DNA from: WTGU01 sp965242855
GTDB taxonomy: Bacteria; Pseudomonadota; Alphaproteobacteria; UBA828
NCBI GenBank assembly: GCA_965242855.1
Contig: OZ251509.1
Span: 2,604,001 to 2,668,000 of the forward strand
Length of the DNA stretch: 64,000 nucleotides
Reading direction: 5' to 3'
Of the stretch, positions 1 to 8,438 are shown piece after piece (within the stretch, counting starts at the first letter, position 1; each line of letters begins with the position of its first letter). Below the pieces are notes generated by a model. It saw nothing but the letters and a program-made list of their open reading frames with translations. It made no database searches and was not told the DNA's origin. The translations under genes were made by a program, and so were the position numbers.

Positions 1-2552
1 GCTCTCGTCTTGTGCCGCTCCCACAGCGCCTCGGTCCTTTCGAGCCACTGCGCCAGCCTCGGGAAGCCGCGGCCCGCGGCCTTTTCCGCGTCCAGCAATT
101 CGCCCCGCTCCCAGGGGACGACGGCCCGCTGCGGCGCGAGAACGCGGAACGGCGTGATCGACTCGCCGAGCAGGACGGGCCGCAGGAACGCCTTGTCCAT
201 CGTGCCCTGCGGTGGCTCCACCTCTTTCCAGGGCGCCTTGTCCTGGCTCCCCACCCGCCCGTGCACCAACGGCGCCTCCGGATTGGGCGGCAACATTCCC
301 GTCACGGGCACCGGCTCGACGAGCACCAGACGCCTGGGGAAGAGCGTCGCGCCATTGCGAAAAACGCTCCGGTAATGCGAATCCGGTCGATCGTCGGCCA
401 TCCCCGGCCAGGGTGAAGGTGTGTCGGTCAGGTTCGCGTCCGCCTCCGCTTCGTCGGCGTCGCGTCTCGGAAGCCTGCCGGCGAATGCGTTCACCGCCTT
501 GGGCAGCGGCGCAGGCGTCGGGCGGTCGTGACGCGCGGCGAACAGTACGCAGCTCGGCACCGGGAAGAGGGGCTGCACCTCCGGCCCGAAGGTCCAGGCG
601 CGGGCGAAGCGGAGGCGGAACGCGAGATGGCCGAGTTGCACCGCCTCGCCCTTGCGGAACGCCGCATAGGCTTGGCGCGACATGGCGGCGTAGGGCATGA
701 CCAGGGCGACCTTCCCGGTCTGCCGCATGTAGAGCAACGCCGTGCGCATGTAGAAGTAGCCTGAAAGGTCCTGCTGCGTCGCGACCTTGCCGCCCACCCA
801 CAACCCGGCGGCCCGGCACTCCTCGCGGAAGCGCTCCTGGAACGCCGCGCTCATGTAGCGATAGGACACCCAGGGCGGGTTGCCGATCACGACGTCGGCC
901 TTCTGCGCCTCCGCCGCGAGCCACACCGGGCGCGCCAGATTGCGGGCGATATAACCCCAGATGTGGTTGCGGCCTTCGCCCTGAAGGCGGCGCATGACCT
1001 CGTAGGTCTCGCGCAGGACGCAGCGGTCTTCCGGCCGGCTCGCCGCGGCCTCGCGCTCCATCCAGGCGGCGAAGTTGGCGCCCGGCTCCGCCCGCGCGGC
1101 GGACCGGATCATGGCGTTCAGCACCCGGTCCAGAAGCCCGGCGTCGGCGGCCACGGCCGCCGGGAAGCGCAGCGTCGCCGGGGCGAGCCGCCGGGTTTCC
1201 GGCTCCGTCACCGTGACCGGCGGGACGAAGATCTCGAGTACGTTGTCGCCGGCGAGCATGTCGGGTTGCCGCCCCTTCTCTCCCGTCCGGGCCAGGTTCC
1301 ACTGCAAGGCGTCGCCCAGATAGACCGGCACGGCCATCTCGCCCGGATGTTCCCGGCGCAGCGCCGGCACCAGCGCAAGCAGCCAGGTGGCGCGGGAGAA
1401 GATGACGGCGACGGGGTGAATGTCGATCCCCGCGACGTTCCGCGCCGCGCGCCGCGCCGCCTCCGCCGGGGAGAGGCCGGCGGCCTCGGCGGCAGCGAGC
1501 ACGGCCTGCACCGCGTGGAACAGGAACGTCCCCGAGCCGCAGGCCGGGTCCATGACCCGCCGTTCCAGCGGATCGTCCACGGCGGCCGCGACCATGCGGG
1601 CGGCCAGCCAGTCGGGGGTGTAGTATTCGCCGAGATCGTGGCGGGTTCCCGGATCGATCAGGCTCTCGTAGAGCACCTTGAGAATGTCGACGCGGACGTC
1701 GCGCAGGCGGAAGCGGTTGACCTGCCGGGCGATGCGCATGACCAGCGCCGCGCCCGCCGGATCCGCCAGCACCCAATCGAAGAAGTCGGGTTCGCTCTGG
1801 CCGGCGATGCCGAGGTTCGAGAACGCCTTGTCGTGGAGCAAGGCCGCCGCGTCCGCAGGCGGCGCGCCGATCAGCGCCCCCCAGGCCACCGCCTTCGCGA
1901 CGGCGACGAGATAGGTGTGTTGCAGGAACAAGGCGTCGTCGCCCACGTCCACGCCGTAGGCGAGGCCCAGGAGGCGCTCCCACAACGCCCGCTTCAGGCG
2001 CGCCTCGGGCGTCTGCCCGATGCGGGACCACAATTCGCCGAGATCGTTGAGGGCGCGCCGCGCCGCGAGGCTTTCGCGCCCGAACTCGCGTTCGACGGTC
2101 TGCGGGTCGGGCGACAAATCCGCGCCCGTGGCGACCGCGCCTTGCAACCATGCCGTCAAGGCGCGCGGCTCCCTTACGTCCGTTCGGCAGGCGCCGATCT
2201 CGACCGGGACGCCGCCCTTGAGAAGGAACGCGACGAAATCCGCGCCGTCGGTGGCGATGCCGACATAGGTCTCGCCCGTCCGGCTCTCGCGCTCCGCGAG
2301 ATAGCGCGCCAGACCCTCCTCCGCGTCCTTGCGCTCGCGCCGGAGATCGGACTTCAGCTCGAACACCGTCCGCCCGAGCAGGGCGTCGATCCGCCCGCGC
2401 ACCTCGGGCGCCGGCTTCTCGAAATCGATGGCGCGGCTGTCGGCGCCCAGGTCTTCCACGAGGAGGCGGTGCAACAGGGCGCGGACCTTCTCGTGGCCGG
2501 GCCGCGCGGCCAGCTCCGCGACCAGGGCGCTGCGGCCCGAAGCCGTCAGCAC
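1..2552 (-). CDS. Type IIG-like restriction enzyme/N6-adenine DNA methyltransferase, C-terminus cut by window edge
   Basis: About 850 codons are open on the minus strand and run off the left edge, so the C-terminus (usually the target-recognition part) is not visible. The N-terminal region carries D56 and E65-x-K67 in a PD-(D/E)xK-like arrangement, as in HsdR-type nuclease domains. A methyltransferase core follows, with motif I DPACGSGTF at about residue 335 and motif IV NPPW at 558-561, the order expected for gamma-class N6-adenine enzymes. Nuclease plus methylase in one chain suggests a single-protein type IIG (Eco57I-like) system that cuts and protects DNA. The GTG start at 2552 lies 22 bases after the stop of the upstream unknown gene; it has no strong ribosome site, so the start is uncertain. 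The family call is firm and the subtype is inferred. Confidence 0.85.
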   Translation of the reverse strand, partial: MLTASGRSALVAELAARPGHEKVRALLHRLLVEDLGADSRAIDFEKPAPEVRGRIDALLGRTVFELKSDLRRERKDAEEGLARYLAERESRTGETYVGIATDGADFVAFLLKGGVPVEIGACRTDVREPRALTAWLQGAVATGADLSPDPQTVEREFGRESLAARRALNDLGELWSRIGQTPEARLKRALWERLLGLAYGVDVGDDALFLQHTYLVAVAKAVAWGALIGAPPADAAALLHDKAFSNLGIAGQSEPDFFDWVLADPAGAALVMRIARQVNRFRLRDVRVDILKVLYESLIDPGTRHDLGEYYTPDWLAARMVAAAVDDPLERRVMDPACGSGTFLFHAVQAVLAAAEAAGLSPAEAARRAARNVAGIDIHPVAVIFSRATWLLALVPALRREHPGEMAVPVYLGDALQWNLARTGEKGRQPDMLAGDNVLEIFVPPVTVTEPETRRLAPATLRFPAAVAADAGLLDRVLNAMIRSAARAEPGANFAAWMEREAAASRPEDRCVLRETYEVMRRLQGEGRNHIWGYIARNLARPVWLAAEAQKADVVIGNPPWVSYRYMSAAFQERFREECRAAGLWVGGKVATQQDLSGYFYMRTALLYMRQTGKVALVMPYAAMSRQAYAAFRKGEAVQLGHLAFRLRFARAWTFGPEVQPLFPVPSCVLFAARHDRPTPAPLPKAVNAFAGRLPRRDADEAEADANLTDTPSPWPGMADDRPDSHYRSVFRNGATLFPRRLVLVEPVPVTGMLPPNPEAPLVHGRVGSQDKAPWKEVEPPQGTMDKAFLRPVLLGESITPFRVLAPQRAVVPWERGELLDAEKAAGRGFPRLAQWLERTEALWERHKTR

Positions 2553-2574
2553 AAGCCGCGGCCCCGGCGCGCGT

Positions 2575-3306
2575 TCACCCGGCGGCCCGGGAGCGCGCGG
2601 CGAGACCGCGCGCGGTGAGACCGGCCGCCGCGGCGGCGATCTGGCCCTCCACGTCGATGTCCGCCTGCGCGGCGATTTCGAGGCGGCGATCCTCGAGGAC
2701 GTCGCCGCCGGGGTTGCGGGCGCGCCAGTCCTCGATCACCGCGTCGCGCGCCTTGAGCAGCATGACGACCTGCGGCCAGAACAGGCGGACCATCGCGCTC
2801 ACCCAGCGGTTGGCGGGCCAGGAGGGCCGCGCGTGGTCGATGGCGAAGCGGCCGACGACCTTGCACACGTCGGCGGCGCGGTACCACGTCTCCCCGGTGA
2901 CCCAGCGGTTGGTGGTGAAGAGCCTGAGCGGCAGGCCCTTCGCATCCATGGAGATGGCGACGATGTGGGTGAGCGCATCCGCGCCCGCGGGCCAGCACTC
3001 GCGATTCGGGTGGCGGGCGGGCTTCATGCCGCGCGGCATCCCCTTGGCGCGCAGGAAGGTGTGGAAATGCCCGTGCTCCTTGTCGCGCAGGCCGCCGGGA
3101 TGGGCGTGGTAGAAGTATTGCGAATGGCTCTCCCGGTCGTAGACATCCCCTTTCGGGTAGTGGTCCCACTCGTAGAACGTCCCCTGCCCGCGCAGCAGTT
3201 CGCCGACCACGTTGTCCCCCGTCCTGCCGAGCACGCGGAGCACCTCGCGCACCTCCTCGCCGGCCGCCAGCATCGCGCGCAGCCGCTTCACCGGCTGCGT
3301 CGCCAT
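2575..3306 (-). CDS. Conserved protein of unknown function upstream of the restriction-methyltransferase
   Basis: The product is 243 residues from the ATG at 3306. An in-frame ATG at 3387 would add 27 low-complexity residues that look less like real protein, so I prefer the inner start. No signal peptide or membrane segment is seen. The core is rich in aromatic and His residues: a WDHYP/GDVYD stretch, then SHSQYFYHAHP, then several W residues. It resembles a recurring family of short proteins (possibly DUF6969), but I cannot confirm that. It precedes the restriction-methyltransferase on the same strand with a 22-base gap, so the two may be co-transcribed. No function is assigned. Confidence 0.75.
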   Translation of the reverse strand: MATQPVKRLRAMLAAGEEVREVLRVLGRTGDNVVGELLRGQGTFYEWDHYPKGDVYDRESHSQYFYHAHPGGLRDKEHGHFHTFLRAKGMPRGMKPARHPNRECWPAGADALTHIVAISMDAKGLPLRLFTTNRWVTGETWYRAADVCKVVGRFAIDHARPSWPANRWVSAMVRLFWPQVVMLLKARDAVIEDWRARNPGGDVLEDRRLEIAAQADIDVEGQIAAAAAGLTARGLAARSRAAG

Positions 3307-3441
3307 GTCGAGATGGTGGGTCCGTTCCTGCCGCCCGGCGGCGGCCGTCGGGGGGTGCGTCACGCCGTCGCTCCGCTCGCCGCACATCGCTCGCCCCGAA
3401 GGATAGAGGCGCGGCGCCGGCCTTTCCAGCGCGCCCGCCGG

Positions 3442-4290
3442 TCACTCCCCGTCGCGCGGCGCCGCGACCAGGCGGAAGCCGATCAGGATGTGCTTGACGC
3501 CGGCGGGCCGGGCATGGCGCGCGGCGGGCCGGCAGACGCCGCAGCCGCGGTCGTCCCACGATCCGCCCTTGACGAGGAAGCGCCCCGGAGCGCCCGGCGA
3601 CGCCGTCCACTCGAAGACCTGGCCGGCCGCGTCCTGCACGCCGTACACGCTGGCACCGGCCGGGAAGCCGCCGACGGGCAGCGTATCGAAAGGCCCCGCG
3701 TCATGGCTGTTGAGCAGCGCGGGATCGAAGCGGTCGCCCCAGGGAAAGCGCCGCCCGTCCGGGCCGCGCGCGGCCTTCTCCCACTCGAGCGCCGTCGGCA
3801 GGCGCCACGCGCGCCCCGTCCGGGCGGAGAGCCACGCCGCATAGGCCGTGGCGTCGCCGTGCGAAACGAGGACCACGGGATGGGCTTCCCGCCCGGGCGG
3901 CGGGGCGCCGTCGCGCCAGGCATGGCGGCGGGTGCGCGCGAAAGGATGCACCAGCCGGTAGCCGCGCCAGGTCGCGGCGTCGACGTCGGGCGCCCGATGG
4001 CCCGTGTCCGCCACGAAGGCGGCGTATTCGCGGTTCGTGATCGGCGTGCGCGTGACGAAGAAGCGCCCCAGCCGGCGTGCGCGCCGCGGACGCTCGCGGT
4101 CGTACCACCCGCGCCTGCGGGTCCGGTCGTGCCCGTAGGCCGCTTCGTCGAGGCGATAGGCGGCCTCCCGCTCGGCCGCGTCGGAGCCGGCGACGAAGGC
4201 CCCGGCGGGAACCTCGACCAGGGCCGGAACGGGAATCCCGGCCGGCCCGGCGCCCGCCGCCGCGACGAGAAGACAGAGCGCCGCGATCAT
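3442..4290 (-). CDS. SUMF1/formylglycine-generating enzyme-like protein
   Basis: A 282-residue protein with an Ala-rich N-terminal signal-like segment, so probably exported. The body has FGE/SUMF1 fold hallmarks: VPAGAFVAGS near residue 30, TNREYAAFV, ATAYAAWLSARTGR, RLPTALEWEKAARG, GNGVQ-type turns, then KGGSWDDRG and IGFRL at the end. Canonical FGE uses two cysteines near the C-terminus to oxidise a target Cys to formylglycine. Here C250 and C253 are close to that site but spaced more tightly, so it may be a non-canonical or non-catalytic SUMF1 relative (EgtB/PvdO superfamily). It is divergent from the Cys-rich P460 gene across about 170 bases. A functional link between them is only a guess. 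Confidence 0.85.
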   Translation of the reverse strand: MIAALCLLVAAAGAGPAGIPVPALVEVPAGAFVAGSDAAEREAAYRLDEAAYGHDRTRRRGWYDRERPRRARRLGRFFVTRTPITNREYAAFVADTGHRAPDVDAATWRGYRLVHPFARTRRHAWRDGAPPPGREAHPVVLVSHGDATAYAAWLSARTGRAWRLPTALEWEKAARGPDGRRFPWGDRFDPALLNSHDAGPFDTLPVGGFPAGASVYGVQDAAGQVFEWTASPGAPGRFLVKGGSWDDRGCGVCRPAARHARPAGVKHILIGFRLVAAPRDGE

Positions 4291-4459
4291 CGCGCCAGAC
4301 TACCCGGTTTTCGCCGCGCGGGCGCACACGCACCGGGCGCGGCGCCGCGGCGGGTTGTCCCGCGCCGGAAGTCACGACAATTTGAGGCCGGGAGCGTTGG
4401 CGCGCGAACGGGCCGCGGCGACAATCGGCAAGAGGACGCCTACGACGGGAGCCACGATC

Positions 4460-5710
4460 ATGCAGCGCAGGAACAACTTGCTGGCGGGGACGGTGATCCC
4501 CGTGGTCATCGGGTTCGGGGTGGCGGCCGGAAGCGGCCAGGGATCGGCCGGCCTGCCTGAGGGCGAAAACCCGACCGCCGTTCCCCGGCCCTACGACGCG
4601 GGGGCGTTCCAGTCGGCCTCCTGCAACCCGTGTGCCGCCGCTTGTAACCCTTGCGGACCGTGTAACCCGTGTGCCGCCGCTTGCAACCCTTGCGGACCAT
4701 GTAACCCATGCGCCGCCGCTTGCAGCCCCTGCGGGCCGTGCAACCCGTGTGCCGCCGCTTGCAACCCTTGCGGACCATGTAACCCATGCGCCGCCGCCTG
4801 CGGCCCCTGCGGGCCGTGCAACCCATGCGCCGCCGCCTGCAGCCCCTGCGGGCCGTGCAACCCGTGCGCCGCCGCCTGCAGCCCCTGCGGGCCGTGCAAC
4901 CCGTGCGCCGCCGCTTGCAGCCCTTGCGGGCCGTGCAACCCATGCGCCGCCGCTTGCAGCCCTTGCGGACCATGTAACCCGTGCGCCGTTGGCGCCGCCG
5001 TCGGCTCGGAATGCGTGGTTCCCCGCCTCGTCTCGACGTGCAACCCGTGCGGCACGCGCAACCCGTGCGGCGCTTGCAATCCCTGCGCGGCGGCCAATCC
5101 GTGCGATCCTTGCGCCGCCAATCCCTGCGCCGCCGCAAACCCGTGCAGCCCGTGCGGCGCCTGCAACCCTTGCGCGACGGCCAACCCGTGCGGCCCGTGC
5201 GGCGCCGACGCGGTGGCGTTGACCGACGCCGAAGCCAGGGGCGCCTACGCCTGCATCCGTGCGGCGATGGTCGAGGGCTACGCCGAATCCGGCAACCGCT
5301 GGGCGGCGGCGTATTCCTCCTGGAAGACCTACGCGGCCCGGCCCTACGTCTCCGATACCCACGGCGCGCGCTTCGTCAACAACTACGCCAACGAGCGGGG
5401 CGCGGCGAACTACGGCCTGTTCGAGAGCGCCGGACCGGCGCCGGAAGGAACCGTCCTCGCCAAGGACAGCTTCACCGTCAAGGGCGGCAGGGTGGCTGCG
5501 GGGCCGTTGTTCCTGATGGAGAAGATGGCGGCCGGATTCGACGCCGACACGCGGGATTGGCGCTACACGCTGATTCTGCCGAGCGGCAAGATCGTCGGCA
5601 CCACGGGCGGCGCAGGCACCGGCAAGGTCGCCTTCTGTGCCGAATGCCACCTCTCCGTCGAGGAGCAGGACAGCCGCTTCTTCCTCGACGAGGCGTACCG
5701 GGCGGAGTAG
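4460..5710 (+). CDS. Secreted Cys-rich repeat protein with C-terminal cytochrome P460 domain
   Basis: A 416-residue protein. The ATG at 4460 gives a basic MQRRNN start and a hydrophobic signal segment to about residue 25; an upstream in-frame ATG at 4355 would bury the signal and is rejected. Residues 55-176 are nine 13-residue repeats of the form CNPCAAAC(N/S/G)PCGP plus a partial tenth, followed by looser NPC/GPC motifs to about residue 250. The C-terminal 160 residues match cytochrome P460: a Trp/Tyr-rich core, then one haem c site CAECH at 393-397. P460 domains are periplasmic haem proteins linked to hydroxylamine or NO chemistry or small redox reactions. The Cys array could bind metals or form disulfides. 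A cytochrome c gene follows 83 bases downstream and may be a redox partner. Confidence 0.85.
   Translation: MQRRNNLLAGTVIPVVIGFGVAAGSGQGSAGLPEGENPTAVPRPYDAGAFQSASCNPCAAACNPCGPCNPCAAACNPCGPCNPCAAACSPCGPCNPCAAACNPCGPCNPCAAACGPCGPCNPCAAACSPCGPCNPCAAACSPCGPCNPCAAACSPCGPCNPCAAACSPCGPCNPCAVGAAVGSECVVPRLVSTCNPCGTRNPCGACNPCAAANPCDPCAANPCAAANPCSPCGACNPCATANPCGPCGADAVALTDAEARGAYACIRAAMVEGYAESGNRWAAAYSSWKTYAARPYVSDTHGARFVNNYANERGAANYGLFESAGPAPEGTVLAKDSFTVKGGRVAAGPLFLMEKMAAGFDADTRDWRYTLILPSGKIVGTTGGAGTGKVAFCAECHLSVEEQDSRFFLDEAYRAE
4622..4987 (+). repeat. 39-bp tandem repeats coding for the Cys-rich array
   Basis: Nine consecutive 39-base units (4622-4972) and a partial tenth lie inside the P460 gene. 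They are nearly identical at DNA level and differ mainly at third positions and at one N/S/G codon. They are in frame and encode a protein repeat, so the array is expected to change length in multiples of 13 residues by slippage or recombination. Confidence 0.9.
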
Positions 5711-5793
5711 CCGCGGGGCCCGCGGCGCCGCCTTGAAAGGGCCGGACGCGCGCCCTATCCTCCCGCTCCCTCCTGCTTCCGGGGAGACGCTCC

Positions 5794-6183
5794 GTGCGCA
5801 CTCGACACGTCCTCGCCGCCGCGCTGGCGTCCGCCGTCCTGGCGGCGGGCGCATCGGCCTTCGCCGCCGACGCGGCCAAGGGCAAGAAGGTCTTCAAGAA
5901 ATGCAAGGTCTGCCACACGGTCGAGGCGGGCGGCAAACACAAGATCGGGCCGAACCTGCACGGCCTCTTCGGGCGCACCTCCGGGACGGCGGAGGGATTC
6001 AAGAAATACTCGGCGGCGATGCAGGACGCGGCGATCGTCTGGAGCGAGGAAACCGTCGCCGCCTACGTCGCCGACCCCAAGGGCTACATCCCGAAGAACA
6101 AGATGGCGTTCAAGGGAGTGAAGAAGGAAGCCGACCGGCTGAACCTGATCGCCTACCTCAAGGAGGCGACGGCAGCCGAGTGA
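5794..6183 (+). CDS. Class I cytochrome c (c2/c550-like), periplasmic
   Basis: A 129-residue protein starting at GTG 5794 behind GGGGAG. It has a signal peptide (residues 1-25, Ala-rich, ASAFAAD cleavage region). The mature part shows haem attachment CKVCH at 37-41, the conserved IGPNLHGLFGR segment and an axial methionine near M108 in PKNKMAF. This is the pattern of small soluble class I cytochromes c that shuttle electrons in the periplasm. The cytochrome P460 gene lies upstream. The stop overlaps the apt start in GTGA, so the three genes may share a transcript. Confidence 0.93.
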   Translation: MRTRHVLAAALASAVLAAGASAFAADAAKGKKVFKKCKVCHTVEAGGKHKIGPNLHGLFGRTSGTAEGFKKYSAAMQDAAIVWSEETVAAYVADPKGYIPKNKMAFKGVKKEADRLNLIAYLKEATAAE

Positions 6184-6716
6184 GCCCGGACCGCGGCGCC
6201 ATCGACCTGCGGGACCACATCCGCCAGATACCGGACTTCCCCAAGCCCGGCATTCTCTTCCACGACGTCTCGACGCTGCTCGCCCATGCCGGGGCCTGGA
6301 CGGAAACGGTCAGGCGCCTGGCCGAATCGGTCGAGCGCCACGAACCCGACCTGCTCGCGGGGATCGAATCGCGCGGCTTCCTGGTCGCGGCTCCCCTCGC
6401 CTACGCGCTCGGCTGCGGCTTCGTGATGGTGCGCAAGAAGGGGAAGCTGCCCGGCGCGACGGTGGGCCACCGCTACGCGCTGGAATACGGCGAGGACGAG
6501 GTGGAGGTGCAGGCCGACGCCATCGTCCTGGGCCAGCGGGTGGTGCTTCTCGACGACCTGCTGGCCACCGGCGGCACGGCGGCGGCGGCCCACGCGCTGC
6601 TGCGCCGGGTCGGCGCCGAGGTCGCCGCCGCGGCCTTCATCGTCGAACTCACCTTCCTGGGCGGCCGCGCCCGCCTCGACCTGCCGATCTCCTCCCTCGT
6701 CGCCTACGACGAATAG
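6180..6716 (+). CDS. apt: Adenine phosphoribosyltransferase
   Basis: A 178-residue cytosolic enzyme that converts adenine and PRPP to AMP in purine salvage. The N-terminus has the family signature LRDHIRQIPDFPKPGI, then AGIESRGFLVAAPLAYALG, KLPG for substrate binding, and the PRPP motif LLDDLLATGGT at about 123-133. The length is normal. I chose GTG 6180, which overlaps the cytochrome c stop by four bases, because it leaves only nine residues before the conserved LRDHIR. The same reading frame is open much further upstream, but that part is a shadow of the cytochrome gene. Confidence 0.95.
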   Translation: MSPDRGAIDLRDHIRQIPDFPKPGILFHDVSTLLAHAGAWTETVRRLAESVERHEPDLLAGIESRGFLVAAPLAYALGCGFVMVRKKGKLPGATVGHRYALEYGEDEVEVQADAIVLGQRVVLLDDLLATGGTAAAAHALLRRVGAEVAAAAFIVELTFLGGRARLDLPISSLVAYDE

Positions 6717-6720
6717 CGGG

Positions 6721-7395
6721 GTGGCCGTGACGATCGCCGTGATCGGGGGGACGGGCCCCCAGGGCAGGGGGCTGGCGCAGCGCTGCGCGCTGGCCGGAAT
6801 CGACGTGGCGGTGGGCTCGCGGGACGCGGCGCGCGCGCAAGCGATCGCCGCCGCTCTCCGCGCCGGCGTGCCGGACGCGCCGGGCGCGATCGCCGGCGCC
6901 GGGAACGCCGAGGCGGCCGCGGCCGCGGAGCGGATCGTCGCGCTCGCCGTGCCGTGGGCGGCCCACCGGGCGACCCTCGAAGGACTCGGGGATTCGCTGC
7001 GCGGCAAGATCCTGCTCGACATGGCGGTGCCGCTCGCGGACGGCAATCCGCGAAAGGCCGCGATGCCGCCCGAGGGCTCGGCGACGGAGGCGGCGCAAGC
7101 GCAGCTGGGCGGCGAAGTCGCCGTGGTCGGCGCGCTGCACAACGTCTCCGCCCAGGTGCTGGCCGCCCTCGACCGGCCGATCAACTGCGACGTCCTCGTC
7201 TGCGGGAACGACCGCGACGCGCGGCGCGCGGTGGTGGAGCTGGTGGAGGCCATCGGGGCGCGGGCCTACGATTGCGGCCCGGCGGAGAACGCCCGCTGCA
7301 TCGAGGCGCTGACCCCCCTCCTCATCCGCCTCAACATGTCGAAGGCGACGGCCTTCAGGCACGCGGGGATCCGCGTCTGGCCGGAGGAGCGTTAG
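6721..7395 (+). CDS. npdG: NADPH-dependent F420 reductase
   Basis: A 224-residue protein starting at GTG 6721 (GTG 6727 is also possible), four bases after apt. An N-terminal Rossmann fold begins AVIGGTGPQGRGLAQR, followed by VAVGSRDAARA for NADP 2'-phosphate binding. Later segments AVPWAAHRATL, DMAVPL, GALHNVSA and RPINCDVLVCGND match F420:NADP oxidoreductases (Fno/NpdG), which swap hydride between NADPH and cofactor F420. The next gene, five bases on, is an F420-dependent LLM oxidoreductase. That supports real F420 use rather than a generic dehydrogenase. No F420 biosynthesis genes are in the window. Confidence 0.88.
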   Translation: MAVTIAVIGGTGPQGRGLAQRCALAGIDVAVGSRDAARAQAIAAALRAGVPDAPGAIAGAGNAEAAAAAERIVALAVPWAAHRATLEGLGDSLRGKILLDMAVPLADGNPRKAAMPPEGSATEAAQAQLGGEVAVVGALHNVSAQVLAALDRPINCDVLVCGNDRDARRAVVELVEAIGARAYDCGPAENARCIEALTPLLIRLNMSKATAFRHAGIRVWPEER

Positions 7396-7399
7396 GACC

Positions 7400-8419
7400 A
7401 TGGAATTCGCCGTCACCTTCCGCGGCGACATCGACAAGCGGCGCGTCGTCGCCCTCTGCCGACAGGCCGAGGCCGCCGGCTTCGCCTACGCCTGGTTCTT
7501 CGACAGCCACGTGCTGTGGCGTGATCTCTATCCGCAGATGGCGGTCGCCATCGAGCACACCGAGCGGCTCCGTTTCGGCCCCTGCGTGACCAACCCCGTG
7601 ATCCGCGACTGGTCGGTCGCAGGCAGCCTGTTCGCCGCTCTGGCGGTGCAATCGGACGGGCGCTTCGACATGGGCGCGGGCCGCGGCGACAGTTCGGTGC
7701 GGGTGATCGGCAAGCGCCCGGCGACGGTGGCGCGCCTCGAGGCGTTCTGCCGCGCGATGAAGGCGATGGTGCGGGGCGAGGAGGTCCGCTACGACGGGGC
7801 GCCGGCGCCGGTGCGCTTCGACTGGACCGGCGGCTGCGAGATGCCCGTGTGGGTCGCGGCCTACGGGCCGCGGGCGCTCGCGGCGGCGGGCCGGGTCGGC
7901 GACGGCCTGATCGCGCAACTCGCGGACCCCGGCCTCTGCCGGTGGATGGGCGCGCAGGCGCGGGAGGCCGGCGGCGCGGCGGGGCGCGACATGGCGGGCT
8001 ACCGCGTCATGTCTTGCGCGCCGGTCTGGGTCGGCGACCGGGAAACGGGAATCGCGCGGACCAAGTGGTATCCCGCCCTGGTCGGCAACCACGTGGCCGA
8101 CATCGTCAAGCATCACGGCGTGGACGGCGCCCTCGTGCCGCGCAGCTTGACTGCTTACATCGAGGGGCGCGTCGGAAGCGGCGCCGACGAGGGATACGAC
8201 TACAGCCGGCACACGGCCAGGGACTCGGACAACAGCGCCTACGTGAGCCCCGAGATCACCGAGGACTTCTGCGTGGTCGGCCCGGCCGCCGCGCATGTCG
8301 AGAAGCTCCGGGCGCTCGCGGACGCCGGCGTCACGCAGTTCAACATCTATCTCGCGAACGGCGGCGAGGAGCGGATCGTCGCGGCCTACGCCGACGAGGT
8401 GATCCCGCATTTCCGGTAG
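7400..8419 (+). CDS. LLM-class F420-dependent oxidoreductase (TIGR03842-like)
   Basis: A 339-residue luciferase-like monooxygenase-fold (TIM barrel) enzyme; ATG 7400 is preceded by GGAGGAGCGTTAGGACC. Features include AGFAYAWFFDSHVLW, the flavin/F420-binding RFGPCVTNP and FDMGAGRGDSSVRV segments, and PVWVAAYGPRALAAAGRVGDG. The FDSH and CVTNP motifs and the length fit the F420-dependent subgroup typified by TIGR03842. The substrate is not readable from sequence. Tight linkage to npdG implies that F420H2 made by that reductase feeds this enzyme. Confidence 0.87.
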   Translation: MEFAVTFRGDIDKRRVVALCRQAEAAGFAYAWFFDSHVLWRDLYPQMAVAIEHTERLRFGPCVTNPVIRDWSVAGSLFAALAVQSDGRFDMGAGRGDSSVRVIGKRPATVARLEAFCRAMKAMVRGEEVRYDGAPAPVRFDWTGGCEMPVWVAAYGPRALAAAGRVGDGLIAQLADPGLCRWMGAQAREAGGAAGRDMAGYRVMSCAPVWVGDRETGIARTKWYPALVGNHVADIVKHHGVDGALVPRSLTAYIEGRVGSGADEGYDYSRHTARDSDNSAYVSPEITEDFCVVGPAAAHVEKLRALADAGVTQFNIYLANGGEERIVAAYADEVIPHFR

Positions 8420-8438
8420 GCGCCGCTCCGACCGCGAG

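Noticed and set aside
963..2618. 551-residue open frame on the plus strand
   Set aside because: It is the reverse shadow of the restriction-methyltransferase; its protein is Arg/Ala/Gly-rich with no motif, while the minus strand shows DPACGSGTF and NPPW.
2329..4560. 743-residue plus-strand open frame
   Set aside because: It is antisense to three recognisable or conserved minus-strand genes and has the composition of a high-G+C shadow frame.
4622..4972. Possible CRISPR array
   Set aside because: Units are direct tandem repeats with no unique spacers, in frame within a gene, and no cas genes are nearby.
4591..5184. Antisense frames with HGLHGPQGLQAAA-type repeats
   Set aside because: The repeats come from reading the Cys-rich array backwards; the plus frame has a signal peptide and a haem domain.
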